From contig JARFXM010000010.1 in assembly GCA_029532625.1 (NCBI GenBank), positions 1,178,001-1,242,000 of the forward strand: a stretch of DNA of 64,000 bases. The letters run 5' to 3'. The translations under genes and the position numbers were made by a program. Each line of letters starts with the position of its first letter. The first letter of the stretch is position 1. This document shows positions 13,352-27,057 of this stretch, in pieces. This DNA is from Lomentospora prolificans. Taxonomy: Eukaryota; Ascomycota; Sordariomycetes; Microascales; Microascaceae. Under the pieces are notes generated by a model, which worked only from the letters and a program-made list of their open reading frames with translations, searched no databases and had not been told where the DNA came from.

Positions 13352-15712
13352 AAAGAAGTCTAAAGGAGGACTTTAATTCTATATAAACTATTAAAACTAA
13401 ATACTATCTTTAACAAGGATTAATGTTTATTTTCCTAATTTTTAAAACCCTCTAATTACTCTTTAGTATTAAGTAATCTATAAAACTAGATATTTCTACT
13501 ATATTCTATAAAATTTAGATTTATAAAAAGGATAAGTAGAAGATAGCTTTCTAAATACGATATAAACTATATCAATAGCCTATTACCCTTTTTAACTTGT
13601 AATACTTCTATAACCTTTTAATAATATATTAATATAATATTACATAAACTCTTAAATAATTTTATTTATACTTTTACTAGTAATATCTTAATTTATAATA
13701 ATAGATCTCTTATTAATTATAAGTAAAAAACATAGAAAACACTCACAAAGGTATAAGATACTAGCTTATATATAAATATTAATAAGTATACTTTTAAAAT
13801 TAAAGAAGCTAAGTATTTAGGATTTACTATAAGGATTAAAAAATAAGAATGAATTCTAAGAAAATAACTATAAATACTTAATAAGAAGTAATAACTATAA
13901 TTTAAGTAGTTAAAGGATTTTCAGGATTTATAAAGTATTATAAGGAATTTGTCCTAGACCTTTGAAGAATCTTGGTTTTTAACTAGGATTTAGGTTATTA
14001 AAGAGTATTTAATAAGCTAAATCTGAAATTAATTATAGTATTAGTACTAGTATACTTTAATTTAAAAGAGAGATAATACTTAAAATAGATACTTAAAGTT
14101 ATATAATAAGTAATTATTTATATATTAAATAAAGATACTTTTAATAGAGGTTAATAACTTAATCTATAATACGGAATTATTAGCTATAATTTGACATTTT
14201 AAGTAATAATATAGTAAGCTATAATCTATAAGATACTTTATTATCTTAATAGATTATAAAAGTTTTACCTATTTTATTGATTACTAAATACTTTCTAAAT
14301 AGTAGATATAATAGTAGGAGATTATAATATATTATAATTTTAAAATAAATTACTAATCTAAGAGGGCTTTACTTACTTTAGGTGCTTTATTTTACTAAAA
14401 GTAGGATAAACCTAAGGATATAAATGATAATTAAATTTAGATGAGAGTAAACTAGTTTTTAAAAAGAGATAAAGAAGTAACTAGAATTATATATATCTTT
14501 ATATAACCTTTAGGTATACTTAGTACCCTTACTAAAAACTAGAATACTAATAGTAGAAATAATATAAACTATTTATAAATAATCTAGCTAAGAGGATATA
14601 AAGGGATTCTTTCATCAAAGGCCAAGTTAGATTCAGTCTAGCTAGAACTAAGAACTAACTCCTTTTAATCCCTAAACATTTTAGAGCTATAATAGGAGTT
14701 AGGAGAATTTTACTAAGGATTTTCTAAAAAGAGAATAATAGATTAATAGGTCTTAAGATATTATTCCTTAGACTACTTAGAATCTAGTACTTTAAACCCT
14801 TAGGTTACGGACTATTCTAAGATAGTCTAGAGCTAGCTTATCTTCTACTTAAATAGAACCTAGGATAGAAATATAAAGTTAGTTAAAGAGCTTAGAATAA
14901 AGGAGGGCTCTTGAAGCTAAAATCTTTAGATTATAATTCTATGAACCTATAGTAGAATACTCTCTAATCTGACTCTATGATATCTAGGACCCTCTTACTT
15001 AAGTGTGACTATATATCCCTTATAGAAGATATAATGACCAATAACCTTTTTTTATCCTAACAAACTTACTATCTTATAAGAACTAACTCTAATGGCCAAT
15101 AACTAGTACTAGCTAACCTAAGATTATATAGTAAAAAGGTTTTAATAGTTCCTTATAGAATTTAAGGTCCCCTTCTTTATATTAGAGTATATAATAGATA
15201 AAGTAAACTAAAGTAGAGGGAATAGATCTAGATCCTTAATTATAAACCCTTATAAACTAAGTTAAAATAAGACTTGTATAATTCTATGACTACTAACTAC
15301 TTAAAGTATAAAATTACTTAGATAGTACTATTAAAGAACTTTACATAACTAAGGTTAGTTTTAGATATAAGATAATTTATAGAGTATTATAAATTATATA
15401 GAAAAAGAGTTATGTATTAGGATATATAAAAAGGACTATCAAAACTCTTACTAATATTAGATTATTAATAAAGTAAAATCTCTATAGATTTTATTGTTAA
15501 TTTACTTTTGAATAAAATTTATATAGTTATTAATATTCTAGTAGTCATAAATTATTCGAATAAAAATATTATTTTTAATTTATAAAGATAGTTATAATAG
15601 AAATAATAGCAGAAATACTACTATAGTATTTTATTTAATATTATAGCTATTTTTAAATAATACTTTTGAATTAAGGATCTTACTTTTATTGAGTTTATTC
15701 CTGTTATCAGCT
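13352..15712 (+). mobile_element. Family E Ty3/gypsy fragment, split by a solo A LTR
   Basis: Two pieces, 13352-14596 and 15025-15712. The first reads on the plus strand as the end of an RT (YLGF at 13814-13825, then a K-x-F-Q-D-L stretch like the FLGxxNxYR region) and an RNase H relic (Y-N-x-E-L-L-A-I about 14170-14200, I-D-Y-K about 14249-14260). The second holds an integrase core start: S-I-D-F-I-V-N at 15482-15502, then a V-I-N-I-L-V-V-I-N-Y strand, corresponding to the first catalytic Asp of the DDE integrase. Order RT-RH-INT is right for Ty3/gypsy. The family differs from A in its RNase H. Both ends are truncated. Confidence 0.7.
14597..15024 (+). repeat. Solo LTR of family A inside E
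   Basis: A 428-bp sequence starting TATAAAGGG and ending CCCTTATA aligns with the A LTRs but has no A internal sequence on either side. Flanking 5-mers are GAGGA (14592-14596) and GAAGA (15025-15029), a target duplication with one G/A difference. A solo LTR formed by LTR-LTR recombination explains this best. Confidence 0.6.
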
Positions 15713-18700
15713 ATTTACCTGGCTATCCAGGTCTATTAGCCCTATTCTAGTCTCTACCTATTATAATCCTATAAAGGGAAGGGTAATTACTTTTAGAGCA
15801 AGTAATATTAGGGGAAAAATTAGGGGATCCCTATTCTAGCTATATAGCACCTAGATATCACCTAGCCAAGTTTTATACCCTATAGCACTATATAATTATT
15901 TATAGGGAGTACCTACTGATATTATTAGTTACTAGTCTATATATATATAACCTAGTTAGTTAGTAGTAGGGGGGGGACCCCTATCTATAGCTTATATATA
16001 ATCCTAGTACTATTTATTTAGGCTTACTATCTTATAGTATATATCCTCTAGCCTATACCTAAAGAGGGGGTATCCTCCTTATCTAGGTTTATAGCTATAG
16101 CTACCTAGTATTAGTAGATCCTATTAGACCTAATCACCTATCTTAGGGTAGCCCTAGCCTAATACCCTCTAAGGATTCTATCTAGGTTAGTATTATTCTA
16201 AGGTTTACTTACTAGCCTAGGTAGTATATCTAGGTAAACTATTATAATATATTAAAAGGTTTCCTCTTAATTCCTATACTTATAGCTATTCTTATATCCT
16301 AGGACTTACCTCTATACTAGGTAGCTATCTAGGCTTATATATCTAGTCCTTACTTAGGTTAGTAATAAGCTCTCTACCTTTATTAGCCCCCTATACCTTA
16401 CCTATACCTAGTATCTATTCTATATAAGGTCCCTAGAAGCTACTATCTTAGTATATTACCCCCTAGTATATTTAGTATACTATCTCTACTTCTACTATTC
16501 TATTATTATATTATAATTCTAGCCTCTTAATATAGTTACCTATCTATCCTATAGATTAGTATAGCTAGCTTACCTCCTCCTACTATTACCTAGTAGGGTA
16601 GCTTTAACTACTACTTTATATATTACCTTAGCCTTTACTTTATAGTCTTCTTTATTAATTAGTATAGTTATCCTCTAATTTAGGTATAGATTAAGAGGGG
16701 GGATAGCTACCTTTATATATAAGATATACCTAGGGGTTAACTTATAAGCCCCTATAACTATATAGAGGTACTACCTTAGGGTCTCTTTAAGTCTAAGGGC
16801 TAGCCCTTTAGGTATTATATCTTCTAGTTCTATAATTATATAGAAGACTACTACCCTATATATAATAGTATTTTATATTACTATTATATATATTATCCTT
16901 ACTTACTATAGGGTATAGCCCTATATCTTTATAGTTAACTATATTAATATTAAGCTTTATCTCTTTAGTTTACTAATAATAACCTTTATATATTTATTAA
17001 ATCTTAGCTTATAGTTAAGCTAGATTCCTAGGAACCTTCTACTTATTATAGGTATTAGAGTAGTATTTATATCTAATATAACTATCTTACTTAGGGTAGT
17101 ATATATTTAGTAGAAGTATATTAGCTTACTCTTTACTAGTATAAAAAATATCCCTCTTACTTATACCTATATTCTTATTACCTACTATACCCTCTTTAAT
17201 ACCCTATAAGTATTAGTAATTATCTAGGTAGGGGCTAGGAGATTAGTATTATCTATATACCTAATAGTAATTACTCTCTTATCCCTCTCTAGCCTTTTAA
17301 AGAGTAGGATTATAAAGAGGATAAAGAGTATAGGGGATAGTAGTAAGCCCTATAGGATACTAGCTCTTACTACTATTAGGGGGGTATCTTTTCTATTAAA
17401 TATTAAGGTAGTAGTTTTATTTCTAAAGTAGTCTTAGACTTATAGGTAGACTTATTATAAGAGGTCTAGCTAGTATAGTATTAAGATAAGTTATTTATAG
17501 TCTATAGTATTAAAGGCTCTCTATAAGTTAAGTTATAAGAGTAAGGCCTTAGTACTACCTACCTATACTTTATAGATTATATCTATAACTAGGTAGGCTA
17601 CTAATTCTATAGAGTAGGATCTTTAGTTCCTTATCTATCCTTCTAGTAGAATATTATTCTATTTAGCTACTTCTACTAGCCTTATTACTAGGATAGTCTT
17701 AATTACCTTCTTAACTATACTTAGTAGTATAATTAGTCTCTATACCTTAGGTTCTTATAGCTAGGCCTAAGTCTTATTAGGTTTCCTAATTACTACTATT
17801 CTAGATACTTTAAAGTAGGAGGGCTAGTAGCCTAGCCTAAATAATACTATAGCTATAGTAGCTAGGTAGGTATATATACCCTCTTTATAAGTCTATAATA
17901 GCTAGTTTAAGATATTATCTAGTCTAGTAGCCTTCTAAAGTACTATCCTATATATTACTACCTAGATTTTATCTAGTATAACTATCTATATTATAAAGAT
18001 CTAGCTAACTATAAGAGTTAGTAGAGGTAGTAATAGTATATTTAGTATTAAGAAGAACCTTTCTATAAAAGTAGTAGCCTTATCCTAATAACTTATTATA
18101 GTATTCCTTATCTAAGTAGTAAGTAGTAGGATCTTAGCTAGGCTATTAGGTATATAACTCCTTAGCCTAGCCTACTTCTCTAGTTACTAGATATTAGTAT
18201 TATAATTTACTATAGAGGCTAGTAGCCTCCTCTAGTAGTCTCTTCCTACTATTTTAATTACCTTTTATTAGTTTATCTAAGTATACTTAATAGCCTATTA
18301 GAGCTTTAGTAAGTCTTCTCTATCCCTCTATTACCTCTCTAGCCTTCTAAGGTTCCTAGTTAAGTCTTTTATTAGGTAATTCTATCCTAGGTATCTTTTT
18401 CTATAGGGTATACTTTTTAGGGGGGTAGTAGTTACTACTATTACTATTAGTTATTTAATTAAAGTAGCTATCCTCTCTTCTAGCTTTTAGATACTTATAA
18501 TTAGTCTAGAGGGAGTTAGGAATACTACTTTTCCTAGCTCTTCTACTTACTCCCTATCTATCTTTACCTAGCTATAACCTCTTAAAGGGGACTATAGTAT
18601 TTTAATATAAATTCTAATAGTCTATAAGATATAGTCTAACCTATACTATAGCTCTAGCTTTTTATATTAGATTAGTAAGGTCTATAGGCCCTATATTAGA

Positions 18701-19727
18701 TCTAGGGTTAATAGTATTACTATTATATTCTCTTTAAGACTATATCTAGTAAGTATCTTTAATAAGGTTAGGAATATAAAGTCTTACTTATTTATAATAT
18801 TAATAAAAATCTAGGTACCTAGGCTCTCTCTATTATATAAGTCCTAGAGGGGGTAGTATATATTAAAGTTACTTATAATAATATTTACCCCTTTTACTAG
18901 TCTAGTAATTATAATTAGTAGTATCTACTACCTTTCTCTTATATACTATTTATAGTATATACTAAATATATTAATTAGGTTTTCTAAGTCTAGGTATAAT
19001 ATAATCCTTACCTAGTCTCTTAAGCTATTACTATCCTAATAGGTAAGAGGGAGTATCCTCTTAATATAAATAGCTACCTACTTTTAGCTACTCTATATCT
19101 TAGAGTATAGTCTACTTAGGGGCCCTATAATATCTCTATTATAATTAACTACTAGTTCTTAGACTAGGATAATATTACTATCTTAATCTAAAGTAGTAAG
19201 GGCTACTATAGCTAACTTTACTAGGTTTTAGGTTATAACCTTAATTATATATAATCTATAAGGCTAGGGATAGACTAAGTTCTATAATCCTAACTTTCTT
19301 AAGTTTATTTAGTATTCTACTAGCCTTCTCTTTTATAGGGGTAGTAGGTTTATCTTAAACTAGGGAAGTTATTACCCCTCTATTCTAGTTTAATACTTCT
19401 ATAGATTATCTTATTTAGTTATCTTTTATAAGGTCCTTACTAAAAATATATTTCTTATTATAAATAAAATATTTATTATTATAGTTAAGGTACCTTCTCT
19501 CTTTCTAGCCTATATTATAATCCTTAGAGGGGTATCTACTTCTATAATAAGGGTATCTCTATTACTATCTATATCTATATACTATATAACCCTATACTTA
19601 GTAGTTATAATATAGTAGTTTATAGCTATCCTCCCTCTAGTCTATTATAGAATAGTATTTATAGTTTAGGATAATCCTTTTATACTTAAGTATATTTACC
19701 TCTTTAAGTAAGGCTATAGTAATCCTT
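15713..19727 (-). mobile_element. Non-LTR (LINE) retrotransposon, RIP-degraded
   Basis: Minus-strand reading reveals an endonuclease relic at about 18500-19450, with S-N-F-N-I-Y-Y-P near 18845-18885 resembling the conserved GDFNxHHP motif and L-D-L-I downstream. An RT follows: A-L-L-L then A-F-N-T-I-D-Y near 17490-17545, G-L-L-L-S-P-I-L-F near 17330-17370, and Y-I-D-N (Asp-Asn at 17248-17253) followed by T-N-L-L-A. Endonuclease before RT is the LINE order. A downstream RNase H in 15713-16400 is possible but I could not read it. No poly(A) tail or target duplication is evident. CpA, TpG and CpG are nearly absent, yet overall GC is higher than in family A. Confidence 0.75.
17200..17560 (-). pseudogene. 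LINE reverse transcriptase core relic
   Basis: On the minus strand the segment runs through A-F-N-T-I-D-Y (RT block with the first Asp), G-L-L-L-S-P-I-L-F-I-L-F (the PQGSPLSPxLF block) and Y-I-D-N-T-N-L-L-A (the YxDD box). The second Asp of YxDD reads Asn, and Gln/Trp positions read as stops. No function remains. Confidence 0.75.
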
Positions 19728-20167
19728 ATTTAGTATAGTTTATTCTACTATTACTAAAGTCTTAGATATACTTAGTTTATAACTAACTTACTTTTACTAT
19801 CTATTTTATCTACTAATACTATATCTACTAATTAAATGGATTTTTCTATTATTAACTAAAAGTAGTAAAAGATTACTTTAGTAGTTCTACTTTCTTTTCT
19901 ACTTTTATTATTTATTTATTTATATTATTTCCCTCTATTAGCTTTACTATTACTACTTATAAGATAAGATTTGATTAATTATATATAATAACTAACTAGT
20001 TATAAATATTATTATCATCCTATATTTATATATATTATATATACTAGACTATAAAATTATATACTAGCTTTTACTTTTTTATATTCATAATTATATATAT
20101 ATTTCTTATTAATTATTCTTTAACTTTATATCTTTAAATACTAAATCACAGATATAAGGTAGTTATC

Positions 20168-20621
20168 TATAAAAGGATTTCTTCATCTAGGATCAAGGTA
20201 GATATAGCCTAACTAGTACTAAGAATTAACTTTTACTAATCCTTAAATACTCTAGAACTATTATAAGAGTTAGGGAAATTTTACTAAGGATACTCTAAGA
20301 TAGGAATAATAGATTAATAAATCTTAAGATATTAATCCTTATACTACTTAGAATCTAATATTATAAACCCTAATAAAAGATTATTCTAAGATAGTCTAAG
20401 GATTATCTAGAATAGAGTCTAGAGCTAGCCTTTATCTTATTTAAATAGATAATAAGATAAATATAAAAGAAAATAGTTAAAGAGCTTCTAAGAGAAAGAA
20501 AGTTTTTTAAGCTAAAATTTTAAGATTATAATTTTATAAATAAAAAGTAAATATTCCTAACTTAACTTTAAAATATTTAGGATCTTCTTACTTAAATATA
20601 ACTATATTATATCTTCTTATA
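20168..20621 (+). repeat. 5' LTR of A2 (454 bp)
   Basis: Starts TATAAAAGG and ends CTTCTTATA. It has the same length and layout as the A3 LTRs and lies directly after TTATC. The internal sequence following it, ATTCTTTAAC, is shared with A3 and marks the presumed primer-binding region. Confidence 0.85.
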
Positions 20622-23600
20622 ATTCTTTAACTTTTAATTTAGATAAGATAATATTACTAAACTTAAATAATAATTTTACTTTAAATCTTAATATAAGAAT
20701 ACTAGTATCCTATACTACTTCTTTTTTAGAATTTATAATATTCTTAAAGGTTTTTTTATTATAACTATCTAAAAGAACTATTAGAAATATAATTACTTTA
20801 TTTATAGAAGTTTATATAAAATTTATTTAATTTAATAATACTAAATCTATAATAAAGACTTCTAATTATAAAATACTACTTTACTATATTAAGAAATTTA
20901 TTAAAAATATAATATAAATAAAAATTACTAATTAATATAAAGACTAATAGAAACTTAATTATCTTAAAGTATATTCTAGAATAACTTAAAATCCTTTAAA
21001 CTCTAAACTATAAAGAATAATCTCTAAATACTTTAGTAATAATATACTAAGGGATTAGATTATATTCTAATTATATATAACTTACTTACTTTTATTAAAT
21101 TAAATTATTAATTTTTAGAGATATAGAAGTTGAAAGTATAAAGAACTCTCTTTAAACTAAAATAAAAGGGATATATATTTAATAAACTTTAAAAAGAATA
21201 ATTTAATCTTTAAGCTTAATTAAAAGAAATCCTAAAAGATAAATTAAATAATAAAATAATATAGGATTTCTTCTCCTAATTAAATAAGTAGTTATAAGAG
21301 AAACCAGAAGAAAAAGCTATTCTTTTATTATATTATAAAAATATATATACTAAAGCTAATAAATAATAAGCTTTAATAATCTATTAAGAGGATAAATTAA
21401 ATCTAAAAAGAAAAGATAATCTAAAAGGAGATAAATAATCTTTAAATAAAATTAAATAAATTATAAGTTAATATTATAAGAAAATAAAATTTAAATATAA
21501 AGATAGTAAACTATTAGAGAATAACTTTATATTTAAACTTATTTTTAAGAAGTTTAAATTATAATTTATATTTAATAAATTAGAATTCTAATATTATAAT
21601 TACTAATAATTAAATTATTTAGTGTAAAATTACTTATAAAAAAAGGTTAAATTAAACTTTTATATTTAATATATTTTATATTAAAAATTATAATTTAATA
21701 AATAATTTAGAAAAAAATTAGATATAAAATTACTAACTTTTTAATTAATTTTATCCTAGAATAAAAAATTTATATTATTAATATTATATATTAAAGTTAT
21801 AATTAGACTAGGTTAAAATAAACTAGAATTTAATTAGATCTAAATATAAAAATAAGAATAAAATTTAATCTCTTAAGATTTTATTTAAAAATATATATTA
21901 TAACTAAAGTAAAATTAAAACCTTTTTAATCTTATTTAAGCTAATAAATCTTTTTTTTTATATATTAAAACTTATAAAATTAGATTCTATATTAAAGATA
22001 ATAAAAAAACTTTTTAAATATATATAAAATAATTCTAGATTTACTTAAAATTAACTAATTATCTAGAATTATTAGTAAGGTAATTCTTATTATAGAATAT
22101 AAAACTTAATATTAATTATTATTTATTATAAATTAATTATAAATATATTTAAAAAGAAGAATCTAAATACTTCTTCTAATATTTTTAAACTAGATAGAAA
22201 TTCTATATTATATTTATATCTATTAATCTTATATAAAAAAATAAAAAAATATTTAAAATCTTAAATATTAAGAAAGTATTTCTAAAGTCTTTATAAGAAT
22301 TTACTAATATATTCTTATTTAAAGTTATAAAAAAACTCTTAATACTTCTTAGAGTAAAATATTTTATCTATTTAGAATCTAAAACTAAATCTTTATAAAG
22401 ACTTATATACCGCTTAATATAAAAATAAAAAGAAGAATTTAGAAAGTATTTTAAAAAAAAGCTTTAAAATTAAGATAAATTTAAATATCCTAAAATCTAG
22501 TTAGAATATTTATCTTCTTTATACTAAAATCTAATAAGTCTTTATAACTTTATATAAACTATTAAAGACTTAATAAAATTATTAAGTATTCTTAGGATTT
22601 ACTAACTTTTATTAGAAATTTATCTCTAGTAACTTAGTACTTATATATCCTATTACTTTTTTATTAAAGGGTAATAAGAATAGAGTTAAGAAAAGAGAAT
22701 TTCTTTAGTTAGTAAAAGTTATAAATACTTTTATAAAACTTAAAAAAGTATTTATAAAAACTCTTATCTTAATTTATTAAGATAACTAGAGGAAAACTAG
22801 AGTTAAAATAGATATTTTAGTTTATATAATCTCTAGTATCTTATCCTAAGAAGTAGAGGGATAATAGTATTCTATTACTTTTTAATCTAAAAAGCTTATA
22901 AAGATAAAAAAGAAATTAAGTTATAAATTAGTAAGAACTTTTTACTATTATAGAAAATCTAAAATATTAGTATTACTATTTTAATAAAAGAAATCTTTTC
23001 AAAGTTTTTATCAACTATTAGGCCTTAAAAGAAGTAGTAAATACTTCTACTAAAGATCTAAGAAAAAGGATCATAAGATAAGTTTCTAATCTATTAATAT
23101 TTAATTTTTATATTTTATATTAACTATTAACTAGGGAAAATAAACCCTATAAACCTTTTATCTAGATATCTAAACTATATAGAAAAGAATCCTAATTACT
23201 AAAATATTATTAAAAAGCTAGCTATAAAGCTATAGATTCTATTAACTTAAAGGTCTATTCTCTATTTAGACTTAATTCCTTACTTAAAAGTAAAAGAGAG
23301 GAATTATAGATTCTAGAAACCCTAATTCCTAAAAATTAAAAAAGTATTTTAAATATAAGAGAATAAGGTTATAGTATAAGTTATAACCTAGAGAATAAAT
23401 AAAAACTACTTTAAAAAGATATTTATAATAGATAAAGTCTAGAAGTAGAATAAGAGAATTTTATTAATAAGATAGTTAATTAGTTTTATAAAACCCTAAT
23501 TAAGTTTACTCTTTTAAAAAAAATTAATAAGAAATTAAAGTATTTTATAATAAAAATTAGAGAAACTATAAAACTAAAAAAAACTCTAAAATAAGATTAA

Positions 23601-26600
23601 ACTAATAAGTTTACTAATAAATTATAAATACTATAAGAAGTAAACTTATATTATTAAAAGATTAAGTAATATATTCTAGGAATACCTAAAGAGAGAATCT
23701 TATATTATAAAGAATAAAAATTATTACTTTATAAAAGAAAAGCTATAATATCTAACTAAAGAACTTTTAAAGTAGAATTATTAAAAAATATTATAATAAC
23801 TTAAAAGTAAATTACTTAAAGAAAAACTATATAATACCTTTTAAGAAATTAATTATAATTTTATTATAAAACTTCTAAAAATTAAATTTAAAATAAAGAG
23901 TAAGTAAATATTAACTTAATAATAATATATTATTTTACTAAAATTATAAAGTTTATTCTAATAATAAAAAATCTTAGAATATTTAACTTTACTTAAATTT
24001 TTTATAAAGAAATTAAATATTATTTTAATATATTTATTAATATTATAAGTAATTAGAGAATATTTTTTATTTATTAATTCTAAATAGGATTCTATAAAAT
24101 TAAAGAGATTTAATATTAATTATTTATTATATAATATTTTTAAATAAATAAATAGATAAAAAGAATAAATTAAAAATTAATAATATATTTTTAAGAAATA
24201 TATATTAATAAAGTTATTTAATAAAGTTAAGTCTTAAAATTAGTAGAGTTTATTTATAATAACTTATTAAATTAAATTATTAAGATTTTATTATTTAAAA
24301 CTTTATATAAATACGATTTTTAATTTATAGAATTAATAATATATTTAAATTAATTCTAAGTTAAGAATATTAAAGAATAATTATTAGATTATCTTTATAA
24401 AATATAAAAATAAATAATAAAATATTAAGTAATTATAATTAAAATATAAAAAAGATATTAGAATAAATATAAAATAGATATTATAATAAATATAAAATAG
24501 ATATTATTTTTAATATAAGATAAATAATTATATTATCTATCTAAAATTTCTTTTTAAAATAATAAAGAAGAAATTAGTATTAACTTATATTTATATTAAA
24601 ATTCTTAAATATATAAAATAGAATATTTATTAAATTAGCTTTTTTACTAAGTATTAGTAGCTATACTTTATATTTCTAGTAAACCTTCTAGAATCTTAGA
24701 GAGATTAAGAAAATAAGAATATCTCTTAAATTCTTCTAGATCTAGAAAAAGAACTAAAAGAATAAGAAATTAAAGAAATTATTAGAAAATAAAAAAGTAA
24801 AACTAAATTTTATTTAATTAAGTAAATAGGATTTCTAATAAAATAGAATAGTTAGAAACTATTAAGGAATTTAGATAATATATAATAAGCTATTATAATA
24901 TATTATTAGAAAAAAATAAAAATAAAATTTATTAAAAGATTTTCTAAGAGAATAGAGTTAGAATACTAAAGGTTTTTATAAGAATATTAACTAGTAAATT
25001 ACTTATAGTATCCTTTAACTTTAACTTAACTTTTTTAATAAAAACCTAGAGGATTTATTAAAAGTCTAACTAGCTAATAAAATATTCTAAAATATAAGTA
25101 AGAAAATAAGTTTTAATTATAAAAGTAACTTAGAGAAAAGCTTAAACTACTTCTTAAATACTTTAATTATAAATATACTTTATAAACTTATATAATTTAT
25201 AAAAAACTTTTATAAAAGACTTCTTATTTATTTATTTTATAAAAATTTTAATAAAATAATAAAATAAAAAATAAAAAAAGTATTATAAATTTATAGAAAT
25301 AAAACTAGATAACTTTAGCTTTTTAGAATCCTCTAAAGTTTACAATTTATATTCTTAATTAAAAGTTATTTTTTATTATTTATAATAAGTAAACCTAATT
25401 AATTTAAATAGATTAAATTAGTTTTACTTAACTTAATAAATTAATATTCTAAAATAAAAATAATATAATAAGTAATTATAATATTACTTATTATTAAAAC
25501 CTAGAAGAAATATTAATTTTAGAATAACTATAAAAAAATAATAAAACTTATAATTTAAAAAAGAATAATAATTATAATTAAAAAATATAAGAAGTATTAC
25601 TTTTTATATATAAGAACTTTACTAAGTTTACTTTTATTAATATATATTAAAATAGTTTTAAAAATATTATATAAAAATTATAATAAATATTAAAATTTAG
25701 ATAATATATTAACTATAATATTATTAATAATCTTTTCTAAAATTAAAGTATAAATAGTTTTTATAAAATAATAAATATATTATTAGAATAAATTTAAAAA
25801 AATAAAAGGAATTTACTAGACTAAATTAGTTATAATTCTTATAAAATAAAAGCTAAATATACTATAAAATAATATAAATTAAAAGTTAAATAAAAATTAT
25901 ATAAAAACCTTTTAAGATTATTAATATAAAATAAGAATAAGTTTAAGTAGATTAAGAAAGTATATTTAAAATAAGGTTTTAGATTAAGCTTAATAAGTTA
26001 ACTTTATTTAGGATTAAATTTAATATTAACTAAACTCTTACTATAAGTAAAAACTTAGTAAGTTATATTATTTAGTAGATAAGTTATTATAATATTATAT
26101 TTAAGGTTATATTTAAAATATCTTTAAATAAAAAAAAATATTATAAAGTTAATAGCCTAGGAGAAGAGGAAGAAAAGAGAGAACTTAAGAATAGAAGCTA
26201 GAAGATATAGTAATCCTTCTAGAACTTATTTCTAAAAGTAAGAGTTCTCTATAAAAAAGAAGAAACTCTAAATAATATAATAAATATTATTAATAATAAC
26301 TATATTTACTATAAAATAATAAAGAAAAGAAATATTAGAATTTATAAAGAATTATAAAGAATAGATTAACCTTAAATACTTAGAGAATAATAAAAGAATC
26401 TTTAAGATTTAAATAAAAATAAATAAATTTATAATTTTTAATAAAAATATATAAATTTTATTTAATATTAATTTTAAATTAAAAAATCTAAAAATTTATT
26501 ATCTTATTTTTTACTCTTTTTCTTACTAAGCTTTTTAATAAAGAAGAGTATTATATAAAGAACTCTAAATTAGAAACTAATTATAAATTCTTAAGGATTT

Positions 26601-26602
26601 AT

Positions 26603-27057
26603 TATAAAAAGATTTCTTTATTTAAGATTAAAATAGATTTAACTTAACTAGTACTAAAGATTAACTTCTACTAATCCTTAAATACTTTAAGATTACTATA
26701 AAAATTAAGGAAATTTTACTAAAAATATTCTAAAATAAGAATAATAAATTAATAAATCTTAAAATATTAATTCTTATATTATTTAAAATCTAGTATTATA
26801 AACTTTAGTAAGAGATTATTCTAAGATAGTCTAAGGACTATCTAGAATAAAATCTAAAACTAGCTTTTATCTTATTTAAATAGATAATAAAATAAATATA
26901 AAAGAAAGTAATTAAAGAGCTTCTAAGAGAAGGAAGGCTCTTTAAGTTAAAGTCTTAAGATTATAATTCTATAAGTAAATAGTAAATATTTCCTAACTTA
27001 ACTCTATAATACTTAGGACTTTCTTATATAAGAGTAACTATATTATATCCTCTTATA
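26603..27057 (+). repeat. 3' LTR of A2 (455 bp)
   Basis: Direct repeat of 20168-20621, ending CCTCTTATA, followed by the second TTATC. Differences between the two copies are almost all of the C/T or G/A kind expected from RIP. Confidence 0.85.

Larger units (their letters stand above)
20168..27057 (+). mobile_element. Full-length family A LTR retrotransposon A2
   Basis: Two LTRs (20168-20621 and 26603-27057) bound 6.0 kb of internal DNA, and the 5-mer TTATC is repeated at 20163-20167 and 27058-27062. Order on the plus strand is gag-like region, RT, RNase H, integrase, chromodomain relic (about 24790-24900), then 1.7 kb unassigned before the 3' LTR. Compared with A3 it lacks about 510 bp covering the RT active site (junction near 22575-22590); compared with A1 it lacks about 150 bp of the integrase N-terminus (near 23850). 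Thoroughly RIP-mutated, no open frame. Confidence 0.85.

Noticed and set aside
12895..15024. A short element bounded by two A LTRs (12895-13351 and 14597-15024)
   Set aside because: Internal sequence is family E pol that continues beyond the second LTR, and the outer flanks lack a target duplication. A4 plus a solo LTR explains it better.
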